Below are positions 33,957 to 43,730 of a stretch of DNA of 64,000 nucleotides, in pieces. Position 1 is the stretch's first letter. Every line of letters starts with the position of its first letter. Origin of the DNA: an uncultured Verrucomicrobiales bacterium (GTDB taxonomy: Bacteria > Verrucomicrobiota > Verrucomicrobiia > Verrucomicrobiales > DEV007); the NCBI GenBank assembly GCA_937891465.1, contig CALAHF010000097.1, positions 1 through 64,000 of the forward strand, given 5' to 3'. The notes beneath the pieces are model-generated. The model was not told the DNA's origin and did no database searches. It saw nothing but the letters and a program-made list of their open reading frames with translations. A program made the position numbers and the translations under genes.

Positions 33957-36128
33957 TCACTCCCAACTCGAAAACAACCGCCGCGTCAGATACGTAAACT
34001 CCAGCGCACTTCGCTTCGCACGCTCGATCTGGTTAGCGGCTGCCGAATGCCCTCCATCAATATTTTCATAGTAGAAAAACGGAAGGTCGGCGTCTTCGAA
34101 TTTCTTCGCGAGTTTCCGAGCGTGGCCGGGATGAACGCGATCGTCTTTGGTCGACGTCACGAAGAACGGCACGGGATACTCTTTCGCGGGATCAAAATTG
34201 TGAACCGGCGAAATTTTCTCGAGAAAAGCGCGCTCCTCTGGGATTTCCGGCGAACCGTATTCGTCAACCCACGAAGCTCCAGCGAGCAGCAAATGATACC
34301 GCAGCATGTCGAGCAGCGGCACTTGAATGACGACGGCATTCCACAAATCCGGCCGCTGATTCAGCATCACACCCATCAGCAAACCGCCGTTGGAACCACC
34401 CATGATCCCGAGATGTTTGGGACTCGTTAAACCTCGCTCTATGATCGCTTCACCAACTGAAATGAAATCATCGTAGATGAGTTGGCGATTCAATTTCAAT
34501 CCTGCCTGATGCCATTTGGGGCCGAATTCCCCTCCCCCACGAATATTTGCGAGCACGTACGCCCCGCCTTTTTCGAGCCACAATCGGCCGGTCGTAGGAT
34601 TGTAACCCGGCCCGAGCGAAATTTGAAAACCACCGTAGCCATAGAGCAGCGTCGGCGTTGCCCCGTTGAATTCGATGTCTTCCCTATGAATGATGTAATA
34701 GGGAATTTTCGTTCCATCCGTCGAGGTCGTGAAAAACTGCTCCACCTTCAAACCGTCCGTGTTGAACTTCGCCAGCACGCTTTTCAACGTCGAGGTTTCG
34801 CCAGTGCGAACATCATATTTCAGAAGTGAATCCGGCGTGAGAAAACCGTCGTAGCTCAGAAAAACGGATGTTTCCTCGTCGTCCGCAAACGTCACTCCGA
34901 CCTCGCCAGTTCCCGGCAATTCGATCGGATCCGTCGTCCAAACTCCATTTTCGGACACATCGAGCCGCAGGACTTTTCCCGAAACATTTTCATTCAGCGA
35001 AAGCAAAACCGCCCCTTTGGCGATCGAAACGCCTGAAACAGCCTGCGTTTCATTGGCATGAAAAACGAGTTTCACCGCTGGTAAGGTCTTCGTTTTTAAA
35101 AACTCATCGATGCTAAAGGCAACGAGATCACCCGCCACATGGCTTTCCTGCCCTTCCGGCGACCAGTCCTGTTTCAACGTTACCAGCAACTGCCCTTTAT
35201 AAATTCCAGCCGGCGAACATTTAGGTGGCAACGGCCATTTTACCGGCGGCTCGCCATTCTCCGACAACAGCCAATACGTCGAAGTGAAAAACGTGTCTGC
35301 CTCATCAGCGCACTGCAACATGGTTCCATCCTCCAATTCCAACGTAAAAGGCCGCACCGCGACATCCGTTTTATCACCACGAATCACTTCAACCGCTTCT
35401 GACAACGGCGTTCCGCGCTTCCAGCGTTTTACGACGTAAGGATAGCCACTTTCCGTGACGGTATCATCGCCCCAATCCGTGCCAATCAAGATCGTGTCTA
35501 CATCAACCCAATCCACATTTTGCTTCGCCTCGGGCGTTTCAAATCCACCTTCAACAAACGTCTTCGATTCCAAATCAAACTCGCGATGGATCACGGCATC
35601 TTTTCCGCCATCCGACAACGCGACGAGGCATACAAATTTGTCTCCCCCCTTTGATCTAAAAGTATCCGAACCTTTGAAAATCCAGTTTTTTTCCTCATCG
35701 GCCGCGAGTTTGTCGAAGTCCAACACCGTTTCCCAATTCGGGTTTTCCTTCGCGTATTCCGCTACCGGAGTCCGCCGCCAGAGTCCGCGAACGTTCACAT
35801 CGTCCTGCCAAAAATTGTAGACCATTCCCTCGCGAACCCGGCCATAAGGAATTCGCTCTTTCGATGTCAGCACCTCGATCGCCGCAGCTTCATTGGCCGC
35901 GTAGTTTGGATCCGCCATCAAATCTGCCAGCGACCGCTCATTTTGCCCTCGAACCCATTCCAGAGCCTTTTCGCCCTCGACTTCTTCAAGCCACAGATCA
36001 TCCGCAGTTTCAGAATCAGAATTTTCGGCAGAAATCGGTTTTTCGTTCATTTTGTCGGGGTTAGGTGAATTTCCATTTTCGCACCCACAAAAAGCGGTGA
36101 GAAAAACCACAATAATGATCAATCGCAT
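33957..36128 (-). CDS. Prolyl oligopeptidase family (S9) lipoprotein
   Basis: This 723-aa protein has a lipobox LTAFCGC and so is probably a lipoprotein of the periplasm. The N-terminal beta-propeller region includes LWLEEVEGEKALEWVRGQNE near residue 45. The C-terminal hydrolase domain has LLYGYGGFQISLGP, ANIRGGGEFG and the nucleophile motif GGSNGGLL with S579. The acid is in STKDDRVHP (D663) and the histidine in DGGHSAA (H694). It matches S9A prolyl oligopeptidases, which cleave short peptides after proline. It heads a probable operon with holA and the TSUP gene. Confidence 0.93.
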   Translation of the reverse strand: MRLIIIVVFLTAFCGCENGNSPNPDKMNEKPISAENSDSETADDLWLEEVEGEKALEWVRGQNERSLADLMADPNYAANEAAAIEVLTSKERIPYGRVREGMVYNFWQDDVNVRGLWRRTPVAEYAKENPNWETVLDFDKLAADEEKNWIFKGSDTFRSKGGDKFVCLVALSDGGKDAVIHREFDLESKTFVEGGFETPEAKQNVDWVDVDTILIGTDWGDDTVTESGYPYVVKRWKRGTPLSEAVEVIRGDKTDVAVRPFTLELEDGTMLQCADEADTFFTSTYWLLSENGEPPVKWPLPPKCSPAGIYKGQLLVTLKQDWSPEGQESHVAGDLVAFSIDEFLKTKTLPAVKLVFHANETQAVSGVSIAKGAVLLSLNENVSGKVLRLDVSENGVWTTDPIELPGTGEVGVTFADDEETSVFLSYDGFLTPDSLLKYDVRTGETSTLKSVLAKFNTDGLKVEQFFTTSTDGTKIPYYIIHREDIEFNGATPTLLYGYGGFQISLGPGYNPTTGRLWLEKGGAYVLANIRGGGEFGPKWHQAGLKLNRQLIYDDFISVGEAIIERGLTSPKHLGIMGGSNGGLLMGVMLNQRPDLWNAVVIQVPLLDMLRYHLLLAGASWVDEYGSPEIPEERAFLEKISPVHNFDPAKEYPVPFFVTSTKDDRVHPGHARKLAKKFEDADLPFFYYENIDGGHSAAANQIERAKRSALEFTYLTRRLFSSWE

Positions 36129-36391
36129 GGGCGCTACTCGATAAAGGTTTGGCCATAATATTCAAAGAAAATGCCGATGAAATTCATGTCATGAGTCATT
36201 TCGCTTGAATCCCTGCCCAATTCAGTTATCACAACCTTCCGTATTGACAGGAGTCGCGGTCTAACAGACACCAAACACCCCGTCATTGTGGGGATTTATG
36301 TTTGCTTTTCTCCTAGTCTAAAAGGTTTGGGAACGGCAAGCGTAAATTCGATAAAACGACTTTACTAACTTCAATTCAACGCCTTCCAAAC

Positions 36392-37558
36392 ATGAGCCTC
36401 ATCGCCGAAAAATTCTCCCAAATTGAGCCTTCACAAACGCTAGCGATAACCGCAGCGGCGAAAAACATGAAGGACCAAGGGGTCGACGTAGCGAGCTTCG
36501 GAGCCGGTGAGCCCGATCTCGACACTCCCGACTTCATAAAGCGCGCCTGCATCGAAGCCCTCGAAGAAGGCAAAACCAAATACACCGCCGCGACCGGCAT
36601 CCCCGAGTTGAAAGAAGCGATTCGCGAAAAGCTTCTTCTCGACAACAACATCGATTACTCGACCAAGCAAATTTCCGTCAATTGCGGCGCCAAGCACTCG
36701 TGCTACAACGCAATTCTGGCGACCTGCGATCCCGGCGATGAAGTCATCATCCCTGCACCTTACTGGACGAGCTACCCGGAAATGGTTCGCCTTGCCGGTG
36801 CTGAGCCTTACATCGTTGAGACAAAGAAATCGAACAACTGGAAGCTGACTCCCGAAGAATTTGAGAACGCACTCGGCGGCGCAACTCGCATGGTCATTCT
36901 TAACACGCCCGGCAACCCAACCGGTTCGGTTTATTCAAAGGAAGAGCTCGAAGCACTTGTTGAAGTTGCCGCTTCCGAGGACGTCATCATTCTTTCCGAC
37001 GAAATTTACGAGAAGTTGATCTACAACGATAAGAAGCACGTCAGCGTTGCTTCACTCAGCCAGGAAGCCAAAGATCTCACGATCACAATCAATGGTTTTT
37101 CTAAAGTTTACGCGATGACTGGATGGCGCCTTGGTTACACCGCGGCACCTCAGGAGATTGCAGATGCGATTTCAATCATCCAGAGCCACACCACTTCGAA
37201 TCCTACGACATTTGCTCAATATGGAGCCGTTGCAGCACTCAAAGGTGATCAGCAAATCATCGGCGACATGGTCGACGAATACGACATGCGGCGCCAGTAT
37301 ATGTTGAGCCGCTTGCAGGAGATTTCGAACATCGAAATCGTCGAGCCAGACGGTGCGTTTTACTTCCTCGTTGATACCACTCAGATCGGATTGGGCTCGA
37401 TGAACCTCGCTGAAAAACTGCTCTCCCGCTTTAAAGTGGCAGCCGTTCCTGGAGTTGCTTTTGGACACGACAATTCAATTCGTTTCAGCTACGCGACCGG
37501 TCTCGACGTGATCAAAACCGGCATGGATCGCTTTCAGGAATTCTGTCAGCTCCACTGA
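36392..37558 (+). CDS. Class I aspartate/aromatic aminotransferase
   Basis: This 388-aa PLP enzyme shows ITAAAKNMKDQGVDVASFGAGEPDLDTPDFI, KYTAATGIPELKEAI, ILNTPGNPTGSVYS, SDEIYEKLIY, and the PLP-lysine motif GFSKVYAMTGWRLGY with K238. Arg in IRFSYATG near the end would bind the substrate carboxylate. It most resembles Ib-type aspartate aminotransferases of thermophilic and soil bacteria, converting aspartate and 2-oxoglutarate to oxaloacetate and glutamate. The 263-bp upstream region holds a hairpin with CAAACACCCC...GGGG...TGTTTG near 36270-36302. It stands alone. Confidence 0.95.
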   Translation: MSLIAEKFSQIEPSQTLAITAAAKNMKDQGVDVASFGAGEPDLDTPDFIKRACIEALEEGKTKYTAATGIPELKEAIREKLLLDNNIDYSTKQISVNCGAKHSCYNAILATCDPGDEVIIPAPYWTSYPEMVRLAGAEPYIVETKKSNNWKLTPEEFENALGGATRMVILNTPGNPTGSVYSKEELEALVEVAASEDVIILSDEIYEKLIYNDKKHVSVASLSQEAKDLTITINGFSKVYAMTGWRLGYTAAPQEIADAISIIQSHTTSNPTTFAQYGAVAALKGDQQIIGDMVDEYDMRRQYMLSRLQEISNIEIVEPDGAFYFLVDTTQIGLGSMNLAEKLLSRFKVAAVPGVAFGHDNSIRFSYATGLDVIKTGMDRFQEFCQLH

Positions 37559-37574
37559 TCTGGAAGTCTTCCAC

Positions 37575-37615
37575 GAACCAACAGGGTATGTTCAGCGAAT
37601 AGACCCTGTTGTTTC
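37575..37615. repeat. Tandem-palindrome repeat, copy 9
   Basis: Units GAACCAACAGGGTATGTTC and GAATAGACCCTGTTGTTTC with spacer AGC. It is followed by the linker GAAAAGCCATTTC and copy 10, matching the dimer at 18292-18386. Confidence 0.92.
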
Positions 37616-37628
37616 GAAAAGCCATTTC

Positions 37629-37669
37629 GAACAGATAGGCTTGGTTCATCAAAATTACCCTATTGCTTC
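37629..37669. repeat. Tandem-palindrome repeat, copy 10
   Basis: Units GAACAGATAGGCTTGGTTC and AAAATTACCCTATTGCTTC with spacer ATC. It sits 6 bp from the stop of the NtrC-like gene, between two convergent genes. Confidence 0.88.
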
Positions 37670-37674
37670 GAAAA

Positions 37675-39114
37675 TCAGTCTTTTCTCAATCCCAATTTGC
37701 GGAGCTTTTCGCGAATTGTCAGCCGTGAAACTCCGAGTAGACGGGAAACTTCACTCAAATTCCCGCCCGCTTCCCGAAGGGCTTCGGTAAAAAGAACGCG
37801 TTCCATTTCGGTCTGCATTTCCCCGTAGGCCCCTTCGATTTCGCCGATTTTTACGCGGTTTAAAATCTCGCGAGCCAAATCACGAATCGATTCCGATGCC
37901 CCCGAACTCGGTCCCGAGTTTACCGAACTCCCTTCCGAAAGAACGTGTTGAAAATCAGAACGATCGATCGCAAACCCACGGGAATTCAGCAGCGCCTTTC
38001 GAATCACATTCTGCAATTGCCGCACATTTCCAGGCCACGGCTGCTCATCGAGGTATCGAATCGCCCGCGTCGTCATCGCCGGGCGGGACAGCTGGAGTTC
38101 CTGTCCAACGCGTTGCAAAAAATAATCGGCCAAAACCGGAATGTCTCCCATTCGCTCGCGAAGTGGCGGGAGATCAATCGAGGCAACATTCAGCCGATAA
38201 AACAAATCTTCGCGGAACTCGCCATCCGCGATCATTTTTTCCAAATTCCGATGGGTCGCCGCAATGATCCGCACATCGACCGGAATTTCATCGCGCGCCC
38301 CAACCCGCTCAATCTGGCGCTCTTGCAAAACGCGGAGCAATTTAGCCTGCAACGACAGATCCAGATCGCCGATTTCATCCAGAAAAAGCGTCGCGTTATG
38401 CGCTTGCTCGAATTTTCCAACCCGAGTCGCGACGGCTCCCGTGAACGCTCCTTTTTCGTGACCAAACAGCTCGGACTCAAGCAAATTTTCAGGAATGGCC
38501 GCGCAGTTCACCGTCACGAACGCTTTGTGGGCGCGGTGACCATGTTGATACAATGCTCTGGCAATCAGCTCTTTACCCGTTCCGGTTTCTCCGCGAACCA
38601 AGACCGTCACCGGAGTTGCCGAAAGTCGCCCCAACGACTTGTAGACCTCCAACATCGCGCGGCTTTTTCCAATCAAGGCATCGCGATCACTTGTCGAATC
38701 AGCTCCCGAAGCCCCGATTTCGACCGTGTTTGTCATCCGCCGGGAAGCTGCGATCGCTTCGCTAAGCACTTTCTGAATTTCATTGGGCTCAACCGGTTTT
38801 GCCAAAAAATCGTAGGCCCCGGCTTTGATCGCTTCGATCGCCGTATTGCTGCCCGGATTCTTCGCAATGACAATCACAGGGATCCGCGAGTTCATTCGCT
38901 GAAGTTCAGCGGTTAGTGCCAATCCACCGAGACCTTCCAGCCGGTATTCACAAATAACCGCATCAAATGACTGTTGCTGCGCCAAATCGAGCGCCTCATC
39001 CCCCGATTTTGCAGAAACCAAATAGTAATTCTCGTTGGCAAAAAAGCGCCCCAAGTCGCCGATATGATCGACATCAGAATCAACAATTAGAATTCGTGAA
39101 GAAGGGCGCGGCAT
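37675..39114 (-). CDS. NtrC-like sigma-54 activator with atypical receiver
   Basis: This 479-aa protein has an N-terminal receiver (1-120), an AAA+ sigma-54 activator domain (~145-385) and a Fis-type helix-turn-helix (~435-479, EVSRLLGVSRLTIREKL). The AAA+ domain has Walker A GETGTGKE, the GAFTGA loop (ELFGHEKGAFTGAV), Walker B LFLDEIGDL and the arginine-rich REDLFYRLNV region. In the receiver the phosphoacceptor position is glutamate (E56 in VICEYRLEG), and the usual Thr/Ser after strand 4 is alanine (VIVIAKNPG). D12, D14 and the lysine in FLAKPVE are kept. It is divergent from glnB, whose promoter is of the sigma-54 type. Confidence 0.93.
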   Translation of the reverse strand: MPRPSSRILIVDSDVDHIGDLGRFFANENYYLVSAKSGDEALDLAQQQSFDAVICEYRLEGLGGLALTAELQRMNSRIPVIVIAKNPGSNTAIEAIKAGAYDFLAKPVEPNEIQKVLSEAIAASRRMTNTVEIGASGADSTSDRDALIGKSRAMLEVYKSLGRLSATPVTVLVRGETGTGKELIARALYQHGHRAHKAFVTVNCAAIPENLLESELFGHEKGAFTGAVATRVGKFEQAHNATLFLDEIGDLDLSLQAKLLRVLQERQIERVGARDEIPVDVRIIAATHRNLEKMIADGEFREDLFYRLNVASIDLPPLRERMGDIPVLADYFLQRVGQELQLSRPAMTTRAIRYLDEQPWPGNVRQLQNVIRKALLNSRGFAIDRSDFQHVLSEGSSVNSGPSSGASESIRDLAREILNRVKIGEIEGAYGEMQTEMERVLFTEALREAGGNLSEVSRLLGVSRLTIREKLRKLGLRKD

Positions 39115-39231
39115 GTCTATATGGTAAAAAACTTACCACTCACTGATAACTTTCCAACCAATTTTTTCTAAGCCGAAATTCAAACAAAAACTCTTACTCG
39201 CTATTTATCAACGACTTGATGAAATGATTAA

Positions 39232-39645
<414 letters not shown>

Positions 39646-39674
39646 TTTTCCGAAATTTATTTTCGAAAACAAGA

Positions 39675-39706
39675 AAGCTCAGTCCGGAAACGGGCTGAGC
39701 TTTTTT
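39675..39706 (+). terminator. Rho-independent terminator of glnB
   Basis: The stem AAGCTCAG...CTGAGCTT with loop TCCGGAAACGGG is followed by six T residues, ~30 bp after the glnB stop. Confidence 0.92.
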
Positions 39707-39731
39707 GTGTCTACCAAGGATGATTTCAGGA

Positions 39732-39771
39732 GTTGATAAAGAGGTCGCACAGAGACGCAGAGCACACAGAG
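39732..39771. repeat. Cassette inverted repeat A, left arm
   Basis: Contains GAGGTCGCACAGAGAC followed by GCAGAGCACACAGAG. Its reverse complement matches 40281-40320 closely, so the two arms bracket the GxxExxY gene. Confidence 0.85.
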
Positions 39772-39830
39772 CAAAGGCTGTGAGCATTTTTTAGTATAGG
39801 CGGCAGTTCGAGGTTGATCGAACGAACGCA

Positions 39831-40214
39831 TCACTCAGGCTCCCCGTTTGCGACCCGGGAAATACCATCGACCAAAGTCGGTAATCCAAAATTGATGAGC
39901 AAGCCCAATTTAAGGTCGGCGACAACAGTATAGGTCTTTGTTTGCTTCCAGAATACGGGATTTTGAGTTTCGGTTGATTTTAACTCTACCAGAACACTGC
40001 CATTAACAATCAAATCAGCCCGAAAACTCTCGCCTAAAACATTTCCATCCCATGTCAGCGGGATTTCCTTCTCTGCCTCAACCTCAAAACCTAACTTTCG
40101 TAATTCGTAGACCAAAATTCGTTGATAAGCCGATTCCAACAACCCTGGCCCCAACTCCTGATGGATAAAAATTGCACGCCCAATAATCGCATCCGTGATG
40201 TCATTTATTTCCAT
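39831..40214 (-). CDS. GxxExxY-family protein (PDDEXK-like)
   Basis: This 127-aa protein starts at ATG 40214 (MEINDITDAIIGRAIFIHQE). It contains the signature GLLESAY (G-x-x-E-x-x-Y) and a nuclease-like core with FRADLIVNGSVLVELKS, ending LGLLINFGLPTLVDGISR. Family members have no established function. They often sit inside repeated sequences made of CTCTGTGT/CACAGAGA motifs, and here the gene is flanked by exactly such inverted arms (39732-39771 and 40281-40320). It may be a cargo or maintenance gene of a non-autonomous mobile cassette (inference). Confidence 0.85.
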   Translation of the reverse strand: MEINDITDAIIGRAIFIHQELGPGLLESAYQRILVYELRKLGFEVEAEKEIPLTWDGNVLGESFRADLIVNGSVLVELKSTETQNPVFWKQTKTYTVVADLKLGLLINFGLPTLVDGISRVANGEPE

Positions 40215-40280
40215 GAATAAAATTGTCCCAAGCAATCCAAATTTTTGCCAGCCCTAAAAAGCCACCAATTCAATTCCCTC

Positions 40281-40320
40281 CTCTGTGTGCTCTGTGTCTC
40301 TGTGCGACCTCCCGATCAAC
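40281..40320. repeat. Cassette inverted repeat A, right arm
   Basis: CTCTGTGTGCTCTGTGTCTC followed by TGTGCGACCTCCCGATCAAC, inverted relative to the left arm. A related arm is at 43731-43770. It lies 65 bp before the alaS start and opens a false extension of alaS. Confidence 0.87.
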
Positions 40321-40385
40321 CAAGGCCCGAAACCCCTTGCCACAGCCCTCGCTTCCCTTATTTTCCGCCTCAATTTTTTACTAAA

Positions 40386-43211
40386 ATGAGCGTCCCAACC
40401 TCCAGCGAAATCCGACAGTCCTTCCTCGATTTCTTCGAAGGAAAACTGCACACCATTGTGCCGTCCTCGTCGGTCATGCCAACCTCGCCGAACCTCATGT
40501 TCACAAACGCGGGCATGAACCAGTTTGTCCCGTATTTCCTCGGAACTGAAGCCGCTCCTTATGACCCTCCACGCGCTGCTGACACTCAAAAATGCATTCG
40601 TGCCGGTGGAAAACACAACGACCTCGACGATGTGGGCTACGACACGTATCATCACACGCTCTTCGAAATGCTGGGCAACTGGTCGTTCGGTGACTACTTC
40701 AAAAAAGAGGCAATAGAATGGGCCTGGGAACTTCTAGTGGAACGCTGGAAGCTTCCGCCTGAGCGCCTCTACGCCACCGTCTACAAGCCCGGCGAAGGTG
40801 ATCCTGCGGACTTCGATCAGGAAGCCTACGACATCTGGAAAGTCATTTTCGAAAAAGCAGGGCTCGATCCTGACGTCCATATCGTAAACGGCAACAAAGC
40901 CGACAATTTCTGGATGATGGGTGAAACGGGTCCCTGCGGTCCGTGCTCGGAAGTTCACGTCGATCTCACGCCCCTGGGTGACACCAAAGGATCGCTCGTC
41001 AACATGGACGACTCTCGTTGTATTGAGATCTGGAACCTCGTTTTCATTCAGTTTAATGCTGATGGTGAAGGCGGTTTTCGCCCCCTTCCTTCAACCCATG
41101 TCGATACCGGAATGGGCTTTGAGCGGGTCGCTTCGATCATTCAGTGCACCGACGGCCTGAAAGATTTTTCAACGCTCGCATCCAATTACGATACCGATGT
41201 GTTCTCGCCGATTTTTGAAAAATTAAGCGAAATGTGCGGCCAAAAATACACTTCGACGGTTCCCGAAGGAGGAAAGCGTCAAGGCCTCAACGAGCAGGAA
41301 CAAATCGACATCGCGTTCCGCGTAATCGGTGATCACATCCGTACGACCAGCATCGCGATTGCCGATGGAATCGAACCTGGAAACGGCAAGCGGAACTACG
41401 TGATTCGTAACATTCTGCGTCGCGCCGTTCGGTTTGGGCGAATTCTCGGATTCAGCGCGGATAATCCGTTTCTCGAAAAACTCGCGCCAACTTTGATCGC
41501 CCAACTCGGCGACGTTTTTCCTGAACTGAAAAAACGCGAAGAACGAATTTTGTCAGTGCTTGCGGCTGAAGAAGCGTTGTTCAACAAAACGCTCGACCGC
41601 GGTTTGGTGCTATTTGATCGTGCCGTTGAAAAACTCGGCGACGAGAAAAATTTCCCGCCCGCAACGGTGGTGAAACTTTGGGAAACCTACGGATTCCCAA
41701 CAGACCTGACAGAACTCCTGCTCGATGAGCGTGGTTTAAAAACCGATTCGGAAGAGCTCAAAAAACTCGTCGATGAACACAAAGCGACCGGCGCAAAAGG
41801 CCAGTCCTCGCAGAAAATTTCTGCAGTCACGATCGAGACAGACGTCGTTTCAGAATTCGTCGGATTTGATAATGACGAGACCAAAACGGAGATCGCTGAA
41901 TGGATCGAAGAAGACGGCAACGTTTTTGTAATCGTCAAAAAATCAACGCTCTACGTCGAAAAAGGCGGGCAACTGGGCGATACCGGCGAACTGCAACTCG
42001 GCGACGAAATTCTCCCGATCATTGGAACGACAACCGTTGGTGAAGCACTTGTGATACAGGTTGAAGAAAAGCCGGAGTCCAATGCGACCGCGGCGACGAT
42101 TCGCATTTCCGAAAATCGCCGTCGGGGAATTGAAATTCATCACACCGCGACTCACCTTTTCCACTGGGCGTTGCACAACGTTGTCAGCAAGGACGCCACC
42201 CAGCAGGGATCGCTCGTCGCGCCGGCTCGTTTGCGCTTCGATTTTAATTCCGATGCCCTGACTGCAGAACAAATTGCGGAAACGGAAAAACAGGTCAACG
42301 AATGCATTCGTCAGAATGATCAGGTGAGTTGGATTGAAGTTCCTCACGCAGACGTGAAAGAGAATCCCGGCGTCATGCAATTCTTCGGCGACAAATACGG
42401 TGATCTCGTTCGCGTGGTTCAAATCGGCGGCGAGCGTGAAAAACTGGATGGCTATTCGATGGAGCTTTGCGGCGGGACTCACGTTCGTAACACCGGAGAT
42501 ATCGGCTTCTTCAAAATTCGTTCTGAAGGTGCAATCGCTGCCGGCATTCGCCGAATCGAAGCGGTTTGCGGCGATGCGGCGGTCGATTTCCTCCGTGAAA
42601 GCGAAGACGAAACAGCTAAAGAAATTGAGGCTCTTACGGGCAAACTGACCGCTGCGAACACCGCACTGGTTGCTGCGGGTGCGGATCCAATTTCCGGACC
42701 CGATTCGATTTCCGACAACATCGACACTCACCTCAATGACGGCAATCATCAGGCTGCTAGTGATTTTGTAGAATCGTTGAAGCAATTCCGCAACGAACTG
42801 AAAACAGCTGCGGTGGATGCCGAGAAATCGCTCAAAAAAGCGGCTGCAGGGGCTGCTGCGAAACAGGCTTCCGAATGGCTCGAAACCATCTTGGCGGATT
42901 CACCTACTCGAATCGCAGAGCAGATCCCCGGCGATAATGCCAATTTGCTTCAGGAAGCGATGAACGGCTTTAAAGACCGTGGATTCGAAGGCGTCGCAGC
43001 ACTCGTGCTCGTTGCTGACGGAACCATTCACGTCGGATCGCTCGTTCACAAAAGCCTCATCGGGGATTTTAAAGCGGGCGATCTCGTTCGCGAAATCACG
43101 GCTGTTGCCGGCGGAAAAGGCGGCGGAAAACCCGAAATGGCTCGTGGCGCGGCGCGTGATTTGGACAAGCTCGAAGACGTTTTGGCGAAGGCGAAAGAAC
43201 TGGTTGGCTGA
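40386..43211 (+). CDS. alaS: Alanyl-tRNA synthetase
   Basis: This 941-aa class II synthetase starts at ATG 40386 (MSVPTSSEIRQSFLDFFEGK); a longer frame from 40245 would read through the repeat arm and is rejected. The catalytic domain has SVMPTSPNLMFTNAGMNQF, RAADTQKCIRAGGKHNDL and HTLFEMLGNWSFGDYFK. The editing domain has the zinc-binding HxxxH (H586-H590) and CGGTH (C695-H699), and a C-Ala tail ends GGKGGGKPEMARGA. It charges tRNA-Ala and edits mischarged Ser/Gly-tRNA. It stands between two inverted-repeat cassettes. Confidence 0.97.
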   Translation: MSVPTSSEIRQSFLDFFEGKLHTIVPSSSVMPTSPNLMFTNAGMNQFVPYFLGTEAAPYDPPRAADTQKCIRAGGKHNDLDDVGYDTYHHTLFEMLGNWSFGDYFKKEAIEWAWELLVERWKLPPERLYATVYKPGEGDPADFDQEAYDIWKVIFEKAGLDPDVHIVNGNKADNFWMMGETGPCGPCSEVHVDLTPLGDTKGSLVNMDDSRCIEIWNLVFIQFNADGEGGFRPLPSTHVDTGMGFERVASIIQCTDGLKDFSTLASNYDTDVFSPIFEKLSEMCGQKYTSTVPEGGKRQGLNEQEQIDIAFRVIGDHIRTTSIAIADGIEPGNGKRNYVIRNILRRAVRFGRILGFSADNPFLEKLAPTLIAQLGDVFPELKKREERILSVLAAEEALFNKTLDRGLVLFDRAVEKLGDEKNFPPATVVKLWETYGFPTDLTELLLDERGLKTDSEELKKLVDEHKATGAKGQSSQKISAVTIETDVVSEFVGFDNDETKTEIAEWIEEDGNVFVIVKKSTLYVEKGGQLGDTGELQLGDEILPIIGTTTVGEALVIQVEEKPESNATAATIRISENRRRGIEIHHTATHLFHWALHNVVSKDATQQGSLVAPARLRFDFNSDALTAEQIAETEKQVNECIRQNDQVSWIEVPHADVKENPGVMQFFGDKYGDLVRVVQIGGEREKLDGYSMELCGGTHVRNTGDIGFFKIRSEGAIAAGIRRIEAVCGDAAVDFLRESEDETAKEIEALTGKLTAANTALVAAGADPISGPDSISDNIDTHLNDGNHQAASDFVESLKQFRNELKTAAVDAEKSLKKAAAGAAAKQASEWLETILADSPTRIAEQIPGDNANLLQEAMNGFKDRGFEGVAALVLVADGTIHVGSLVHKSLIGDFKAGDLVREITAVAGGKGGGKPEMARGAARDLDKLEDVLAKAKELVG

Positions 43212-43219
43212 GGCTCTGC

Positions 43220-43253
43220 GGGAGGTCGCACAGAGACACGGGGAACACAGAGC
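43220..43253. repeat. Cassette inverted repeat B, left arm
   Basis: GGGAGGTCGCACAGAGACAC continues GGGGAACACAGAG. It begins 9 bp after the alaS stop and pairs in inverted orientation with 43731-43770 (one mismatch across the arm). Confidence 0.87.
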
Positions 43254-43309
43254 GTTGGTTGATTGATTTTTCTTGTCACAGATTGCTCCGCATTCTGCCA
43301 ATTGGTTGT

Positions 43310-43540
43310 ATGAGCGAAGCACAAAGGTTGTCGATTGTTGGAGTTGAGATTGCGGAGACTGAAAAACGACGCCCGAATTGGTTGCAGATTGCGATCGGAA
43401 TAAATATCGCGATTTGGGCGCATGCAGTTTTTTTCCTGCTCTTGGCGTGGGCAAAACAGGCCCCCGAAATTTATGAAGGTCCTCCGATTTTGGTGAGTCG
43501 GGCAGAAGTGACACCTCTTGTGACAATTTACGGCCCCTAA
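43310..43540 (+). CDS. Small single-pass membrane protein
   Basis: This 76-aa protein starts at ATG 43310 (MSEAQRLSIVGVEIAETEKR), with one transmembrane segment (WLQIAIGINIAIWAHAVFFLLLAW region, ~25-50) and a proline-containing tail (PEIYEGPPILVSRAEVTPLV). The family is unrecognised. It sits inside the second inverted-repeat cassette, directly before another small ORF. Confidence 0.5.
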   Translation: MSEAQRLSIVGVEIAETEKRRPNWLQIAIGINIAIWAHAVFFLLLAWAKQAPEIYEGPPILVSRAEVTPLVTIYGP

Positions 43541-43549
43541 ATTACAAAA

Positions 43550-43705
43550 ATGCGTCAACTCCGCAGGCCGCACTCGCCCGTCGAGTTTAAAAAATGGCCA
43601 TTCGCAGGGTTCGCCTCAACGTTGCAAACCATTCAGTTTCCTGAACTGGAAGACGAAGACAAATTCGACCTAATGATCTGGTTCGGCCCAAGCATGGAAT
43701 TCTGA
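43550..43705 (+). CDS. Small ORF in the second cassette
   Basis: This 51-aa ORF starts at ATG 43550, 9 bp after the previous stop. It reads MRQLRRPHSPVEFKKWPFAG and ends DLMIWFGPSMEF. No family was recognised. Coding status is supported only by position and by tight spacing with the preceding small gene. Confidence 0.3.
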   Translation: MRQLRRPHSPVEFKKWPFAGFASTLQTIQFPELEDEDKFDLMIWFGPSMEF

Positions 43706-43730
43706 AATCCAAAAACCACGGAGCCAACAG

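Noticed and set aside
36244-36272. Sigma-70 promoter TTGACA before the aminotransferase
   Set aside because: No -10 hexamer lies at acceptable spacing; the TTGACA alone is not evidence enough.
40245-40385. Extended alaS start through the CTCTGTGT repeat arm
   Set aside because: The extra N-terminus (LLCVLCVSVRPPDQP) is translated repeat; AlaRS homologues begin at the ATG at 40386.
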